A stretch of DNA of 64,000 bases from Sinomonas sp. R1AF57 (GTDB lineage Bacteria > Actinomycetota > Actinomycetes > Actinomycetales > Micrococcaceae): contig NZ_CP022463.1 of NCBI RefSeq assembly GCF_002224485.1, positions 3,417,816-3,481,815 on the forward strand. The letters are read 5' to 3'. The notes beneath the pieces are model-generated. The model had not been told where the DNA came from and ran no database searches. It saw nothing but the letters and a program-made list of their open reading frames with translations. Each line of letters opens with the position of its first letter. Position 1 is the stretch's first letter. Both the position numbers and the translations under genes were made by a program. Below are positions 8,348 through 15,910 of the stretch, in pieces.

Positions 8348-9334
8348 TCAGAGGTCGAGGACGAGGCGTGGCGACTTCGCGCGGGATACGCAAATGAACA
8401 TCGTCTCGTTGGCGTCCTGCTCGGCCTGGGTGAGGATCTGGTCGCGGTGCTCGGCCTGTCCGGCGAGGATGCGGACCTCGCAGGTGCCGCAGAAGCCCTC
8501 CTCGCACGAAGCGGGGACCCCGGGGACGATCGAGCGGACGCACTCGAGGATGCTCTCGTCGGGACCGACGGACACGGTGGTGCCCGTCGTGGACAGCTCG
8601 ACCTCGAACGTGGTGTTCTCCGCCGAGGCGACCGACTCGTCGACGGGCGCGGCGCCAAAGCGCTCGACATGCAGGCCGGGAAGGCCCAGCTCCTCGCAGA
8701 GCTTCTCAACGGCGGTGATGAGTCCGCCCGGACCACAGCAGTAGATCGCGGTCTCCCCGTCCGCGGCGGACAGGATGCCCCGTAGATCGAGGATGCCATC
8801 GCTGTCCTCGGCCACGAAGTTCACCATGCCTCCACGGCCCGACTGGGCGAGGCGCTCGAGGACGCCGGTGAAGGCCATCGACCGACGGGACCGGCCGCCG
8901 TAGTGGAACGACCACTCCGGGTTGGCGTCGCTGCGCGCGACCCGCGACAGCATCGGCACGAGCGGCGTGACACCGATGCCGCCGGCGATGAAGATGTACC
9001 GCGGGGCGTCGACCAGCTCGAACCGGTTGCGCGGGCCGTTGACGGTCAAGGTGCGGCCGACGAGTCCGGTGTCGTGGATCTCCTTGGAACCGCCGCGTCC
9101 GCGGTCTTCGCGCAGCACGCCCACGCGGTAGTGCTGCGGGTCATCCGGATTGCTCCACAGTGAGTACTGGCGGACCAGTCCCGATGGGAGCGTGATCTCC
9201 AGGTGGGCGCCAGCCTTCCACTTGGGCAGGTCGGCGCCGGTGGGGTCGACGAAGCAGACCGACACGACGCCGTCGGCTTCGTAACGGGTCTCGCGGACGA
9301 GCAGGGAAAGGGGTGTGGTGTTGTCCACTGTCAT
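8348..9334 (-). CDS. PDR/VanB-type oxygenase reductase (FMN/NAD/2Fe-2S)
   Basis: 328 residues in the phthalate-dioxygenase-reductase order: flavin-binding barrel with RQYSLWSNP (about residues 55-63), NAD-binding domain starting at FIAGGIGVTPLVPML, and a C-terminal plant-type ferredoxin domain with CEEGFCGTC plus a late ICVSRA Cys that ligate the 2Fe-2S cluster. It passes electrons from NAD(P)H to a terminal oxygenase, most plausibly the Rieske enzyme at 13829-15181, which has no reductase next to it; the P450 is another candidate. The ATG overlaps the stop of the upstream RraA gene (ATGA). The oxygenase and reductase sit in opposite operons that diverge around 10.7 kb. Confidence 0.9.
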   Translation of the reverse strand: MTVDNTTPLSLLVRETRYEADGVVSVCFVDPTGADLPKWKAGAHLEITLPSGLVRQYSLWSNPDDPQHYRVGVLREDRGRGGSKEIHDTGLVGRTLTVNGPRNRFELVDAPRYIFIAGGIGVTPLVPMLSRVARSDANPEWSFHYGGRSRRSMAFTGVLERLAQSGRGGMVNFVAEDSDGILDLRGILSAADGETAIYCCGPGGLITAVEKLCEELGLPGLHVERFGAAPVDESVASAENTTFEVELSTTGTTVSVGPDESILECVRSIVPGVPASCEEGFCGTCEVRILAGQAEHRDQILTQAEQDANETMFICVSRAKSPRLVLDL

Positions 9335-9981
9335 CTCCTGGTCTGGAGCTGGTGGTAACCGGCGCGGGCGCGCGCGTCGCGCAGCGAGGAGCCTGCGAGG
9401 ATGTCGGCGCGAATCTCATCCTCCACGTCGCGGATCATTTCGGAGGTCTCTATGACCTCCTCCGCGCGGTCGGCCGGGATCACGACAACTCCGTTGATGT
9501 CGCCGAGCAGCAGATCGCCCGGGTTGACGCAGATGCCGCCGATCGTGACAGGCACCTCGAGCGCGTCGAGGCGGACGCGGTCCTTGCCCGTGCGCATCCA
9601 ATGCGCGCGGGTGAACAGCGGGTAGTCCATCTCCAGTGCGCGATCGAGGTCACGGCAGACGCCGTCGATGACCGTGCCGCCGAGGCCGCGCTGGGACGCG
9701 ATCGTCGTCATCAGATCGCCCCAGACGGTGGCATCCAGACGGCCGAGGTTGTCGATTACGGCGACCGCGCCGGTCGGGATGTCGTCGATGAAGTCGCCGA
9801 CGCTGCGACCGCGCTCGTCTGCGTAGACGTACCTGACGGTGAAGGCGGGGCCGACGAGACGGAAGTTGTTGTCGAGGGGCATGACGCCCGCGCACTGGCC
9901 GTCGATGCCGAGGCGGTCGAGGGCGTCGCTGACGCAAGGCGTCTCCAGCGCACCAAGGCGCTCGATGAGGGTGGTGGTCAC
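9331..9981 (-). CDS. RraA-family aldolase/decarboxylase (copy 1)
   Basis: 216 residues starting with GTG 9981; the GTGA overlap with the upstream RraA gene defines the start. The fold signature GLGGTVIDGVCRD contains the Arg-Asp pair that binds the divalent metal and substrate in HMG/CHA aldolases of this family. The C-terminal part has GDLLLGDINGVVVIP. Family members are class II pyruvate aldolases or oxaloacetate decarboxylases; RraA itself inhibits RNase E, which is unlikely here given the active-site residues and catabolic context. It is the second gene of a coupled minus-strand operon and one of three paralogues in 2.2 kb; its division of labour with the others is unknown. Confidence 0.82.
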   Translation of the reverse strand: MTTTLIERLGALETPCVSDALDRLGIDGQCAGVMPLDNNFRLVGPAFTVRYVYADERGRSVGDFIDDIPTGAVAVIDNLGRLDATVWGDLMTTIASQRGLGGTVIDGVCRDLDRALEMDYPLFTRAHWMRTGKDRVRLDALEVPVTIGGICVNPGDLLLGDINGVVVIPADRAEEVIETSEMIRDVEDEIRADILAGSSLRDARARAGYHQLQTRR

Positions 9982-10658
9982 GAGTGGGCCACCCTTCCGG
10001 CGAGCTCCTCGTAGGACGCCCCCATGACGGCTGTGATGACCTCGCCCTGGTCGAGAGCGGCCGACATGGCCGACTCGCGCGCGGCGAACTGGCGGGCCCG
10101 CTCGATGACCTCGGCGGCGCGATCGAAGGGGATAAAGACGATGCCGCTGCCGTCGGCGCGGACAAGGTCGCCCGTGGCCACCCGCACGCCGGCGAACGTG
10201 ATGGTCTCGCTCCAGCTGTCTTCGACGAGGCGACCGCGGGCGGTCACTGGCGTCGCGCTGCGGCCGAGGATCGAGTAGCCGAGCGCACGGCTTTCGTCGA
10301 CGTCGCGTACGGGGCCGTCGACGAGCGTGCCGGCAATGCCGCGCAGCGAGGCTGCCTTCGTGAGCAGACCGCCCCAGCCGGCGCATGGAAGGCCGGGGTG
10401 CGCGACGACGATGACCTCCTCTGGTCCGGACGTCGCGACCGCCGCGGTCGCGAGATGCCGTGTGCTCGGGGCCGCTGGGCCCTGCTCTGCACTGACGAGG
10501 TCGACCGTGACGGCGCGCCCGACGACGGGGGCGTCACCGCTCAGTCGAATGAGGTCGGACACCGCGCCCGGCAGGCCCAGAGCGTCCAGCGCATCCGACA
10601 CGACACAGGTATCTAGCTCACGCAGTTGTGCAATCCATTCATGTGATTCATCAACCAT
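9978..10658 (-). CDS. RraA-family aldolase/decarboxylase (copy 2)
   Basis: 226 residues. The start ATG 10658 is preceded by AAAGGAG (minus strand, 10666-10672). It has the RraA-like core GIAGTLVDGPVRD with the metal-binding Arg-Asp and GDLVRADGSGIVFIP near the C-terminus. It is clearly diverged from copies 1 and 3, so it is not a recent duplicate. It is the first gene of the minus-strand operon (copy 2, copy 1, reductase, LigJ-like, flavoprotein), all joined by 4-base overlaps except the 23-base gap between reductase and hydratase. Probable lyase acting on a branched hydroxy-keto acid; the substrate is unresolved. Confidence 0.8.
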   Translation of the reverse strand: MVDESHEWIAQLRELDTCVVSDALDALGLPGAVSDLIRLSGDAPVVGRAVTVDLVSAEQGPAAPSTRHLATAAVATSGPEEVIVVAHPGLPCAGWGGLLTKAASLRGIAGTLVDGPVRDVDESRALGYSILGRSATPVTARGRLVEDSWSETITFAGVRVATGDLVRADGSGIVFIPFDRAAEVIERARQFAARESAMSAALDQGEVITAVMGASYEELAGRVAHS

Positions 10659-10817
10659 CACACCGCTCCTTTGACGTGTGAAAACAAGGGCAAACCTCGC
10701 CGCATTTCGCTGCGAGCAGCGATACACAGAGATGAATTTATGCGCTACTGTAGCCGAGTCTTCAGAGAGTTTGCAAGGAGGCGGGGCCGGGAGTCCGCGC
10801 CGGAAGGATCAGTGGCC
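10659..10817. promoter_or_regulatory. Divergent promoter region of the two catabolic operons
   Basis: 159 bp between oppositely oriented RraA genes. It contains CGCTGC-GA-GCAGCG (10708-10721), a perfect inverted repeat, and TTATGCGCTACTGTAG (10738-10753), almost the same as the element at 11517-11532. GGAAGGA (10802-10808) is the ribosome binding site for the plus-strand gene. One regulator probably controls both directions. Confidence 0.6.
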
Positions 10818-11504
10818 ATGAGCATCGACAATTCCGCAGGGCACGCAGGACGAACGGCGCGGGCGGGCATCCTTGGGGCGGCGACGCTGCATGAGGCGGC
10901 CGGACGGATCGGATCGCTGCCCTCGGGCATCCAGGCGATGTCCCCGACCCTCCCGGTAGCGGGCCGGGCGTTCCCCGTTGCCGTGCCGCCAGGCGACAAC
11001 CTGTGGCTGCACCACGCCATCGTCGCGGCCGCCCCCGGCGACGTCCTCGTGGTGTCCACGGGCGGCGCGCGCGAATTCGGCTACTTCGGCGAGGTCATGG
11101 CGGTCGCCGCCGTGGCGCGCGGCCTCGGCGGCCTCGTCATCGACGGCGGTGTGCGGGACGCGCAGCAGATGATCACCCTCGGCTTCCCGGTGTTCGCGGA
11201 CCGTCGCTGCATCCGCGGCACGATCAAGGATCCGCGCAAGGCCGGCTCCCTCGGGGTCCCGATCACGATCGGCGACGTGCAGATCGAGCCCGGCGACCTT
11301 GTGGTCGGGGACGCGGACGGTGTCGTTGTCATCCCAGACGCGCAGGCGGACGACGTCGTCGCGCTCGGGGAGAAGCGCGAGGCAGCGGAAGCAGAGTACT
11401 TCGCGCGGCTGCGGGCCGGTGAGACGACGCTCGGGATCTACCACCTCCCGACCCCCGCTCAGGTACTCGCGACGCAGGCGGCGACGTTGACAAAAATTGA
11501 TTGA
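10818..11504 (+). CDS. ligK: RraA-family aldolase, 4-carboxy-4-hydroxy-2-oxoadipate aldolase-like (copy 3)
   Basis: 228 residues. ATG 10818 lies 9 bases after GGAAGGA; an in-frame GTG at 10812 is too close to that site. Of the three paralogues this one looks most like LigK/GalC: NLWLHHAIVAAAPGDVLVV near residue 60, GLGGLVIDGGVRD with the metal-site Arg-Asp, GTIKDPRKAGSLGVP and GDLVVGDADGVVVIP. LigK cleaves 4-carboxy-4-hydroxy-2-oxoadipate to pyruvate and oxaloacetate, the step after LigJ. It is the first gene of the plus-strand catabolic operon, although a second promoter at its 3' end serves the following genes. Confidence 0.75.
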   Translation: MSIDNSAGHAGRTARAGILGAATLHEAAGRIGSLPSGIQAMSPTLPVAGRAFPVAVPPGDNLWLHHAIVAAAPGDVLVVSTGGAREFGYFGEVMAVAAVARGLGGLVIDGGVRDAQQMITLGFPVFADRRCIRGTIKDPRKAGSLGVPITIGDVQIEPGDLVVGDADGVVVIPDAQADDVVALGEKREAAEAEYFARLRAGETTLGIYHLPTPAQVLATQAATLTKID

Positions 11505-11532
11505 GAAGTGGTGAAGTTATGCGCTACTATCG
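11501..11532 (+). promoter_or_regulatory. Promoter with shared ATGCGCTACT element
   Basis: TTGAGA (11501-11506), 18 bases, then TACTAT (11525-11530) make a plausible sigma-70 promoter starting inside the end of the aldolase gene. The element TTATGCGCTACTATCG (11517-11532) repeats the one at 10738-10753, and the identity extends beyond the -10 box, which suggests a regulator site. Confidence 0.55.
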
Positions 11533-11631
11533 GTCGCATGAGACAGCGCTGCTCACAACTCGTGCTTCCGCGCATGAGGCCGATGGGAATGGGCGGATGC
11601 TGGGAATCTTTCAAGAGAGTTGGTGCGTGGC

Positions 11632-12849
11632 ATGAAGTATGACGTCGGGGGTGTACTCCTGGATCGGCCGTTTCGGATCCGCCGTCTAGGTCACTTCGGA
11701 GTGAACTGTTACAACATTGAAGAAGCGTATAACTTCTATACTCGACTACTCGGCTTCAAGCTCTCCGACGAGCTTCCGTTCGCGAAGATCCTGCCGCCCG
11801 AGAAGAAGCACATTGCCGAGGGTCCGGGAGGAACGGGCTACTTCCTCCGCTACGGCAGCGACCACCACTCGCTCGTCATCTTCCCGAAGCGCGTGCGCGA
11901 CCAGATGGGCGGCAGCGCTGCCACTCCTGCTGGCATCACGACCAACCAGATCACCTGGCAGGTCGGCAGCCTCCAGGAGGTCGTCGACGGTCACACCTGG
12001 TTCAAGGAGAACAAGCAGGAGATCATCCGAGCCGGCCGTGACATGCCGGGGTCGAACTGGCACGTCTACCTGTTCGACAGCGACTGGCACGTCAACGAGC
12101 TCTACTACGGCATCGAGCAGGTCGGCTGGAGCGGTCAGTCAAAGCCGGGACCGATGCGCGAGCGCGGCTTCCACGTCGTCCCCGAGCTGCCGCAGAAGTC
12201 GGAGCAGCAGGAGGTCGACGACGCGATCGCCGCGGGCATCGACATCAGCGCCGGCCACCGCTCGATCGACGCGTACGACGAGACGTTCGTCGTCGACGGC
12301 GTCTACCTGCAGCGTCCGTTCCGAGTCACCGGGATCGGGCCTGTCCGCCTGTTCACGCCGGACGTCGCCGCGATGGTCGCGTATTACCGCGACGTCATGG
12401 GCATGACGGTCACCGAGGAGATCGACTACCGGGGCCACCGCGCCGTGTTCCTCCGCGTCAACGCCGAGCACCACAGCATGGCGGTGTACGACATCGGCCT
12501 TCGCGAGGTGCTCGGGCTGCGCGAGGACACCACCCTGATGAGCTTCGGCATGAAGGTCGCCAGCTACCGTCAGCTCCGCGACGCCGTCGACTGGCTCAAG
12601 GCCAAGGGCATCGAATTGGTCGAGCTGCCCGGCGAGCTGTTCCCCGGGGTCGCCTACGCGGCGCACATCAAGGACCCGGACGGTCACCTCATCCAGCTGT
12701 ACTTCGGCATGGAGCAGGTCGGATGGGCCGGTGAGCGCAGCGCCGGACGTGCCGCCGCGATCACGAGCGACCCGGCAACCTGGCCCGAGACGATCGAGGA
12801 CAGCGGCACACTGTTCGACGGCGAGGTCTTCATGGGGCCGTGGTCATGA
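11632..12849 (+). CDS. Two-domain VOC-superfamily extradiol dioxygenase
   Basis: 405 residues from ATG 11632 (GTG 11623 and TTG 11620 are in-frame alternatives; AAGAGAG at 11613-11619 is the only Shine-Dalgarno-like stretch). It contains two vicinal-oxygen-chelate modules, about residues 15-165 and 225-370. Module 1 has a complete metal triad by alignment: His21 (LGHFGVN), His79 (GSDHHSLVIF) and Glu156 (HVNELYYG). In module 2 the corresponding places are Arg (GPVRLFTPD), His (AEHHSMAVY) and Gln (LIQLYFG), so that site looks dead. In classic two-domain type I dioxygenases the C-terminal module is the active one; here the order seems reversed. Likely cleaves a catecholic ring beside a hydroxyl; the FAH-family hydrolase that follows with a 4-base overlap would act on the product. 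Confidence 0.83.
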   Translation: MKYDVGGVLLDRPFRIRRLGHFGVNCYNIEEAYNFYTRLLGFKLSDELPFAKILPPEKKHIAEGPGGTGYFLRYGSDHHSLVIFPKRVRDQMGGSAATPAGITTNQITWQVGSLQEVVDGHTWFKENKQEIIRAGRDMPGSNWHVYLFDSDWHVNELYYGIEQVGWSGQSKPGPMRERGFHVVPELPQKSEQQEVDDAIAAGIDISAGHRSIDAYDETFVVDGVYLQRPFRVTGIGPVRLFTPDVAAMVAYYRDVMGMTVTEEIDYRGHRAVFLRVNAEHHSMAVYDIGLREVLGLREDTTLMSFGMKVASYRQLRDAVDWLKAKGIELVELPGELFPGVAYAAHIKDPDGHLIQLYFGMEQVGWAGERSAGRAAAITSDPATWPETIEDSGTLFDGEVFMGPWS

Positions 12850-13832
12850 CCGGCAACGTGGAGAATGCCGTAGCCTGGCGACTGCTCAACTACTCCATTG
12901 ACGGCGGGGCCCCCAGGCCCGGACTCCTCGTCGGCGACCGCGTCATCGACATCGGACACGGAACCGAGATTGACGCGGCATCCCCCATGGACGTGATCGA
13001 CGACTGGGATGCCATGCGGGCGCGGCTCGATGCCATGGCGGATGCCGTCCCGGGGGATGCGCTGGCCCTCGACGCCGTGAGGCTGCACGCGCCGGTCCCG
13101 CGGCCGGGAGCGATCTTCTGCGCCACGTCGAACTATGCCGACCACGTCGCCGAGATGAGTGCGAAGAGGATCGTCCCCAAGGAGTCGACCTTCGGTCCGT
13201 ACATGTTCCTCAAAGCCCCTCAGTCGGTGGCCGACCCCGACACCGACGTGTTCCCGCCCGTGTTGTCCGACGCGCTCGACTGGGAGATCGAGCTGGGGGT
13301 GGTGATCGGCAAGGCCGGTTCCGCCATCGCCCCGGACGACGTGGAGAGCCACATCGCCGGGTACGTCGTGCTCAACGAGCTGTCGGCGCGCGACCTGGCC
13401 CGCATGGATGTGTTCAAGCCCTTCGGAGCGGACACTCTCACATCCAAGAGCTTCGACACCGGGCTCCCGATGGGTCCGTGGCTGACTCCGGCGGATGCCG
13501 TCGCTGACCCGATGGACCTCCGACTGAAGCTCTGGGTCGGTGACGAGCTGATGCAGGACTCGTCGACGAAGTGGATGTACTACGACATCGCCGAGCAGAT
13601 TTCCTACCTCTCGCGTTCGATGACGCTCCGCCCCGGCGACCTCATCGCCACCGGCACCCCGTCCGGTGTCGGCAACCCCAAGGGGCGCTTCCTCCAGGAC
13701 GGCGAAGTCATCGTCGCGGAGATCGAGGGGCTCGGGCGTATCCGCAACACCGTCCGCCACCGCCACGATGAATCGCTTGATGGTGTCGCCTCCGCCCACG
13801 GAGGCGCGCAGCAGAAGGGAATGAAGCCATGA
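12846..13832 (+). CDS. Fumarylacetoacetate hydrolase (FAH) family protein
   Basis: 328 residues from ATG 12846, which overlaps the dioxygenase stop (ATGA); GTG 12840 is an alternative. The FAH fold is shown by FCATSNYADHVAEM, the acidic metal site DWEIELGVVIG (two Glu), the downstream conserved Asp in NELSARDLAR, and the C-terminal GDLIATGTPSGVG signature. Family members hydrolyse C-C bonds of beta-diketo acids or isomerise/decarboxylate hydroxy-dienoates from meta cleavage. Its coupling to the VOC dioxygenase suggests it processes that ring-fission product. A C-terminal tail of about 20 residues after RIRNTVRHRHD is not conserved in style. Confidence 0.88.
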   Translation: MTGNVENAVAWRLLNYSIDGGAPRPGLLVGDRVIDIGHGTEIDAASPMDVIDDWDAMRARLDAMADAVPGDALALDAVRLHAPVPRPGAIFCATSNYADHVAEMSAKRIVPKESTFGPYMFLKAPQSVADPDTDVFPPVLSDALDWEIELGVVIGKAGSAIAPDDVESHIAGYVVLNELSARDLARMDVFKPFGADTLTSKSFDTGLPMGPWLTPADAVADPMDLRLKLWVGDELMQDSSTKWMYYDIAEQISYLSRSMTLRPGDLIATGTPSGVGNPKGRFLQDGEVIVAEIEGLGRIRNTVRHRHDESLDGVASAHGGAQQKGMKP

Positions 13833-15181
13833 TGACCAAAGACGACACCGAGTTTCTCGCGCAGACCGGCCCGGGAACCCCGATGGGCAACCTGTTCCGG
13901 CGCTACTGGCAGCCTGCCCTGCTGTCGAAGGAGATCCCGGCTCCCGACTCGGCACCCGTGCGCGTGAAGCTCCTCGGCGAAAACCTCGTCGCGGTGCGCG
14001 CAACCGACGGCACCCCTGCCCTCATCCAGGAGCGATGCCCCCACCGCGGTGCGAGCCTCTTCTTCGGCCGCAACGAGGAGCAGGGCATCCGCTGCATCTA
14101 CCACGGCTGGAAGTTCGACCTCACAGGCCAGTGCGTCGACATGCCGAACGAGCCGGCGTCCAGCGACTTCCACACGAAGGTCAAGACGGTCGTCTACCCG
14201 ACCGAGGAGATGGGCGGCATCATCTGGGCATACCTCGGCGATCCGGAGCAGATGCCCGAGCTGCCGAAGTTCGAGTGGGCGCAGGTCCCGGAGAGCCACC
14301 GCCACATCACCAAGGTGACGCTGGAGACCAACTACCTCCAGTCCGTCGAGGGCGACATCGACTCGAGCCACACCGCGTTCCTGCACGGCCAGGTCGGCAA
14401 GACCGACCTCGAGGTGTCGAGCAAGTTCTTCGACTCGAACAAGGCGTTGCGCTACCTGTGGGCGCGTGACAAGGCGCCGAAGTTCTTCGTCATCGAGGCG
14501 CCGCACGGGCTCACCATCGGTGCTCGTCGAGACGGCGGCCGAGACCACTACTACTGGCGTATCACGCAGTGGATCGTCCCGTCCGTCTCGATGATCCCAG
14601 GGGAGGTCGGCGGCACGCAGCGGTGCAACTTCCGTGTCCCCATGGGCGACACGGACCACCAGTTCTACCGCATCGACTACATCCCGCAACGTCCGCTGAC
14701 TGAGGGTGAGAAGTACGACTTCGAGACCGGGACCATCCATCCGGAGCTCATCAAGGGGACGTCGAAGCCCGTGCGGAACATGGAGAACGACTTCCTCATC
14801 GACCGTCAGCTGCAGCGCTCGGGCACGTACTCCGGCATCCGCGGAATCGTGGAGCAGGACTACGCGGTCGCCGCAAGCATGGGGGCCATCTCCGACCGCA
14901 GCACCGAGCAGCTCGGCACGAGCGACATGGGAATCATTCGCGCACGCCGTGTGATGATGCGTCTCGCGAAGCACCTCGAGGACGGCGGCGAGGTCGACGC
15001 GCACATGGACGGCGACATCTTCTACATGCGATCTCCCGCGCTGCTCGTGGAGAAGGACGTCCCGTTCGACGTCGGCGCGCGCCGCGCGATGGACGCGGAA
15101 GAGGAGTGGTCGCGCGAGGTCGAGTGGGCGTCGGTCATGCCTGTGCTCGAAGACGAGGATGTTCCCGGTGTCAAGGCCTGA
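13829..15181 (+). CDS. Rieske non-haem iron oxygenase, large subunit (phthalate 4,5-dioxygenase / O-demethylase type)
   Basis: 450 residues. The Rieske 2Fe-2S motif is C70-P-H72 and C89-IY-H92. The mononuclear iron site is in EGDIDSSHTAFLH, with His181 and His186 as ligands and Asp176/178 as bridge to the neighbouring Rieske centre. The overall type matches single-component (alpha-only) oxygenases such as phthalate 4,5-dioxygenase and the biphenyl O-demethylase LigX; no beta subunit follows. It hydroxylates or O-demethylates an aromatic acid, with electrons probably from the PDR-type reductase at 8348-9334. The start overlaps the previous stop by four bases. The substrate cannot be assigned. 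Confidence 0.9.
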   Translation: MMTKDDTEFLAQTGPGTPMGNLFRRYWQPALLSKEIPAPDSAPVRVKLLGENLVAVRATDGTPALIQERCPHRGASLFFGRNEEQGIRCIYHGWKFDLTGQCVDMPNEPASSDFHTKVKTVVYPTEEMGGIIWAYLGDPEQMPELPKFEWAQVPESHRHITKVTLETNYLQSVEGDIDSSHTAFLHGQVGKTDLEVSSKFFDSNKALRYLWARDKAPKFFVIEAPHGLTIGARRDGGRDHYYWRITQWIVPSVSMIPGEVGGTQRCNFRVPMGDTDHQFYRIDYIPQRPLTEGEKYDFETGTIHPELIKGTSKPVRNMENDFLIDRQLQRSGTYSGIRGIVEQDYAVAASMGAISDRSTEQLGTSDMGIIRARRVMMRLAKHLEDGGEVDAHMDGDIFYMRSPALLVEKDVPFDVGARRAMDAEEEWSREVEWASVMPVLEDEDVPGVKA

Positions 15182-15539
15182 GGCAGTCTCCAACGAGATC
15201 ACGCTGCGGCAGCTCATCACCACGCCGTACATCACATACGTCGAGGCGCTGCCGGACTCGGAGGGAATCTGGGTCCGCAGGGCCAGCTGCCCCGAGCTGG
15301 ACGGCTGTTCCGTGACCGCCCCGAAGGCGTGGGACGCGATCGTCGAGCTCGAGCGCTACCTGACGGAGTACCTGGTCGACCGGGTCGCCGCCGGTAAGCC
15401 GGTGCCGCGCCCGCGTCACCGCGACGTTGTGCACGACCTCAGCGCGGAGGAGCTGCTGGAGCGCGCCAAGCGCACCGAGTGGATCCCCAGGCTGGATGAG
15501 CCGATCGCTGCCGTCGACGGAGCGGGGCTGGGTTGCTGA
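15168..15539 (+). CDS. HicB-like-fold small protein
   Basis: 123 residues from GTG 15168, which lies nine bases after GAGG (15155-15158); ATG 15159 is the longer alternative. The segment GIWVRRASCPELDGC followed by a helix WDAIVELERYLTEYL and GKPVPRPR has the strand-strand-helix layout of HicB/DUF1902 proteins (partial RNase H-like fold). No HicA toxin is adjacent and no HTH or ribbon-helix-helix tail is visible, so an antitoxin role is doubtful. The gene overlaps the Rieske oxygenase gene and touches ligA (TGATG), so it is made together with the oxygenases. It may be a small accessory subunit; that is inference. Confidence 0.6.
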   Translation: MSRPEAVSNEITLRQLITTPYITYVEALPDSEGIWVRRASCPELDGCSVTAPKAWDAIVELERYLTEYLVDRVAAGKPVPRPRHRDVVHDLSAEELLERAKRTEWIPRLDEPIAAVDGAGLGC

Positions 15540-15910
15540 TGGGCGAGACCGACCGCATCACCTTCTCCGACATCCCCGGGACCTACGTGTTCGACGGGCG
15601 GCGCTCCCGGCAGGGGCTCGCACTGAACCTGATGTCGGCGGCCCTCAACGACGAAGCGGAGCGTGCGGCGTTCCGCGCCGACGAGGAGGCTTTCATGGAG
15701 CGCTTCCGGCTCACCGAAGCACAGCGCGATGCCGTGCGGCGTCGCGACTGGGCTCGCATGGTCGAGCTCGGCGGCAACATCTATTTCGTCGTGAAGATCG
15801 CCATCGGGGACGGGAAGCACGTGCCCGAGGTGGTCGCCGCCATGACCGGCCAGACCGTGGAGGAGTACACAACCATGATGAAGGAAGGCGGGAGGAATCC
15901 CCGTGGCTGA
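15539..15910 (+). CDS. ligA: Extradiol dioxygenase alpha (LigA-type) subunit
   Basis: 123 residues from ATG 15539 (overlapping TGATG with the preceding stop). It is all-helical and matches LigA, the small subunit of protocatechuate 4,5-dioxygenase: ALNLMSAALNDEAER, then RLTEAQRDAVRRRDW and the loop ELGGNIYFVVKIA, ending in MTGQTVEEYTTMM. LigA caps the active site of the catalytic LigB subunit, whose gene overlaps it by eight bases. Length and order (ligA then ligB) are as in LigAB operons. Confidence 0.88.
   Translation: MGETDRITFSDIPGTYVFDGRRSRQGLALNLMSAALNDEAERAAFRADEEAFMERFRLTEAQRDAVRRRDWARMVELGGNIYFVVKIAIGDGKHVPEVVAAMTGQTVEEYTTMMKEGGRNPRG

Noticed and set aside
9331-11504. RraA proteins as RNase E regulators
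   Set aside because: All keep the Arg-Asp metal site and sit in catabolic operons, which fits the aldolase branch of the family.
15168-15910. HicB-like and LigA genes as a toxin-antitoxin pair
   Set aside because: The second protein matches LigA clearly and is coupled to LigB; no HicA-like sequence is present.
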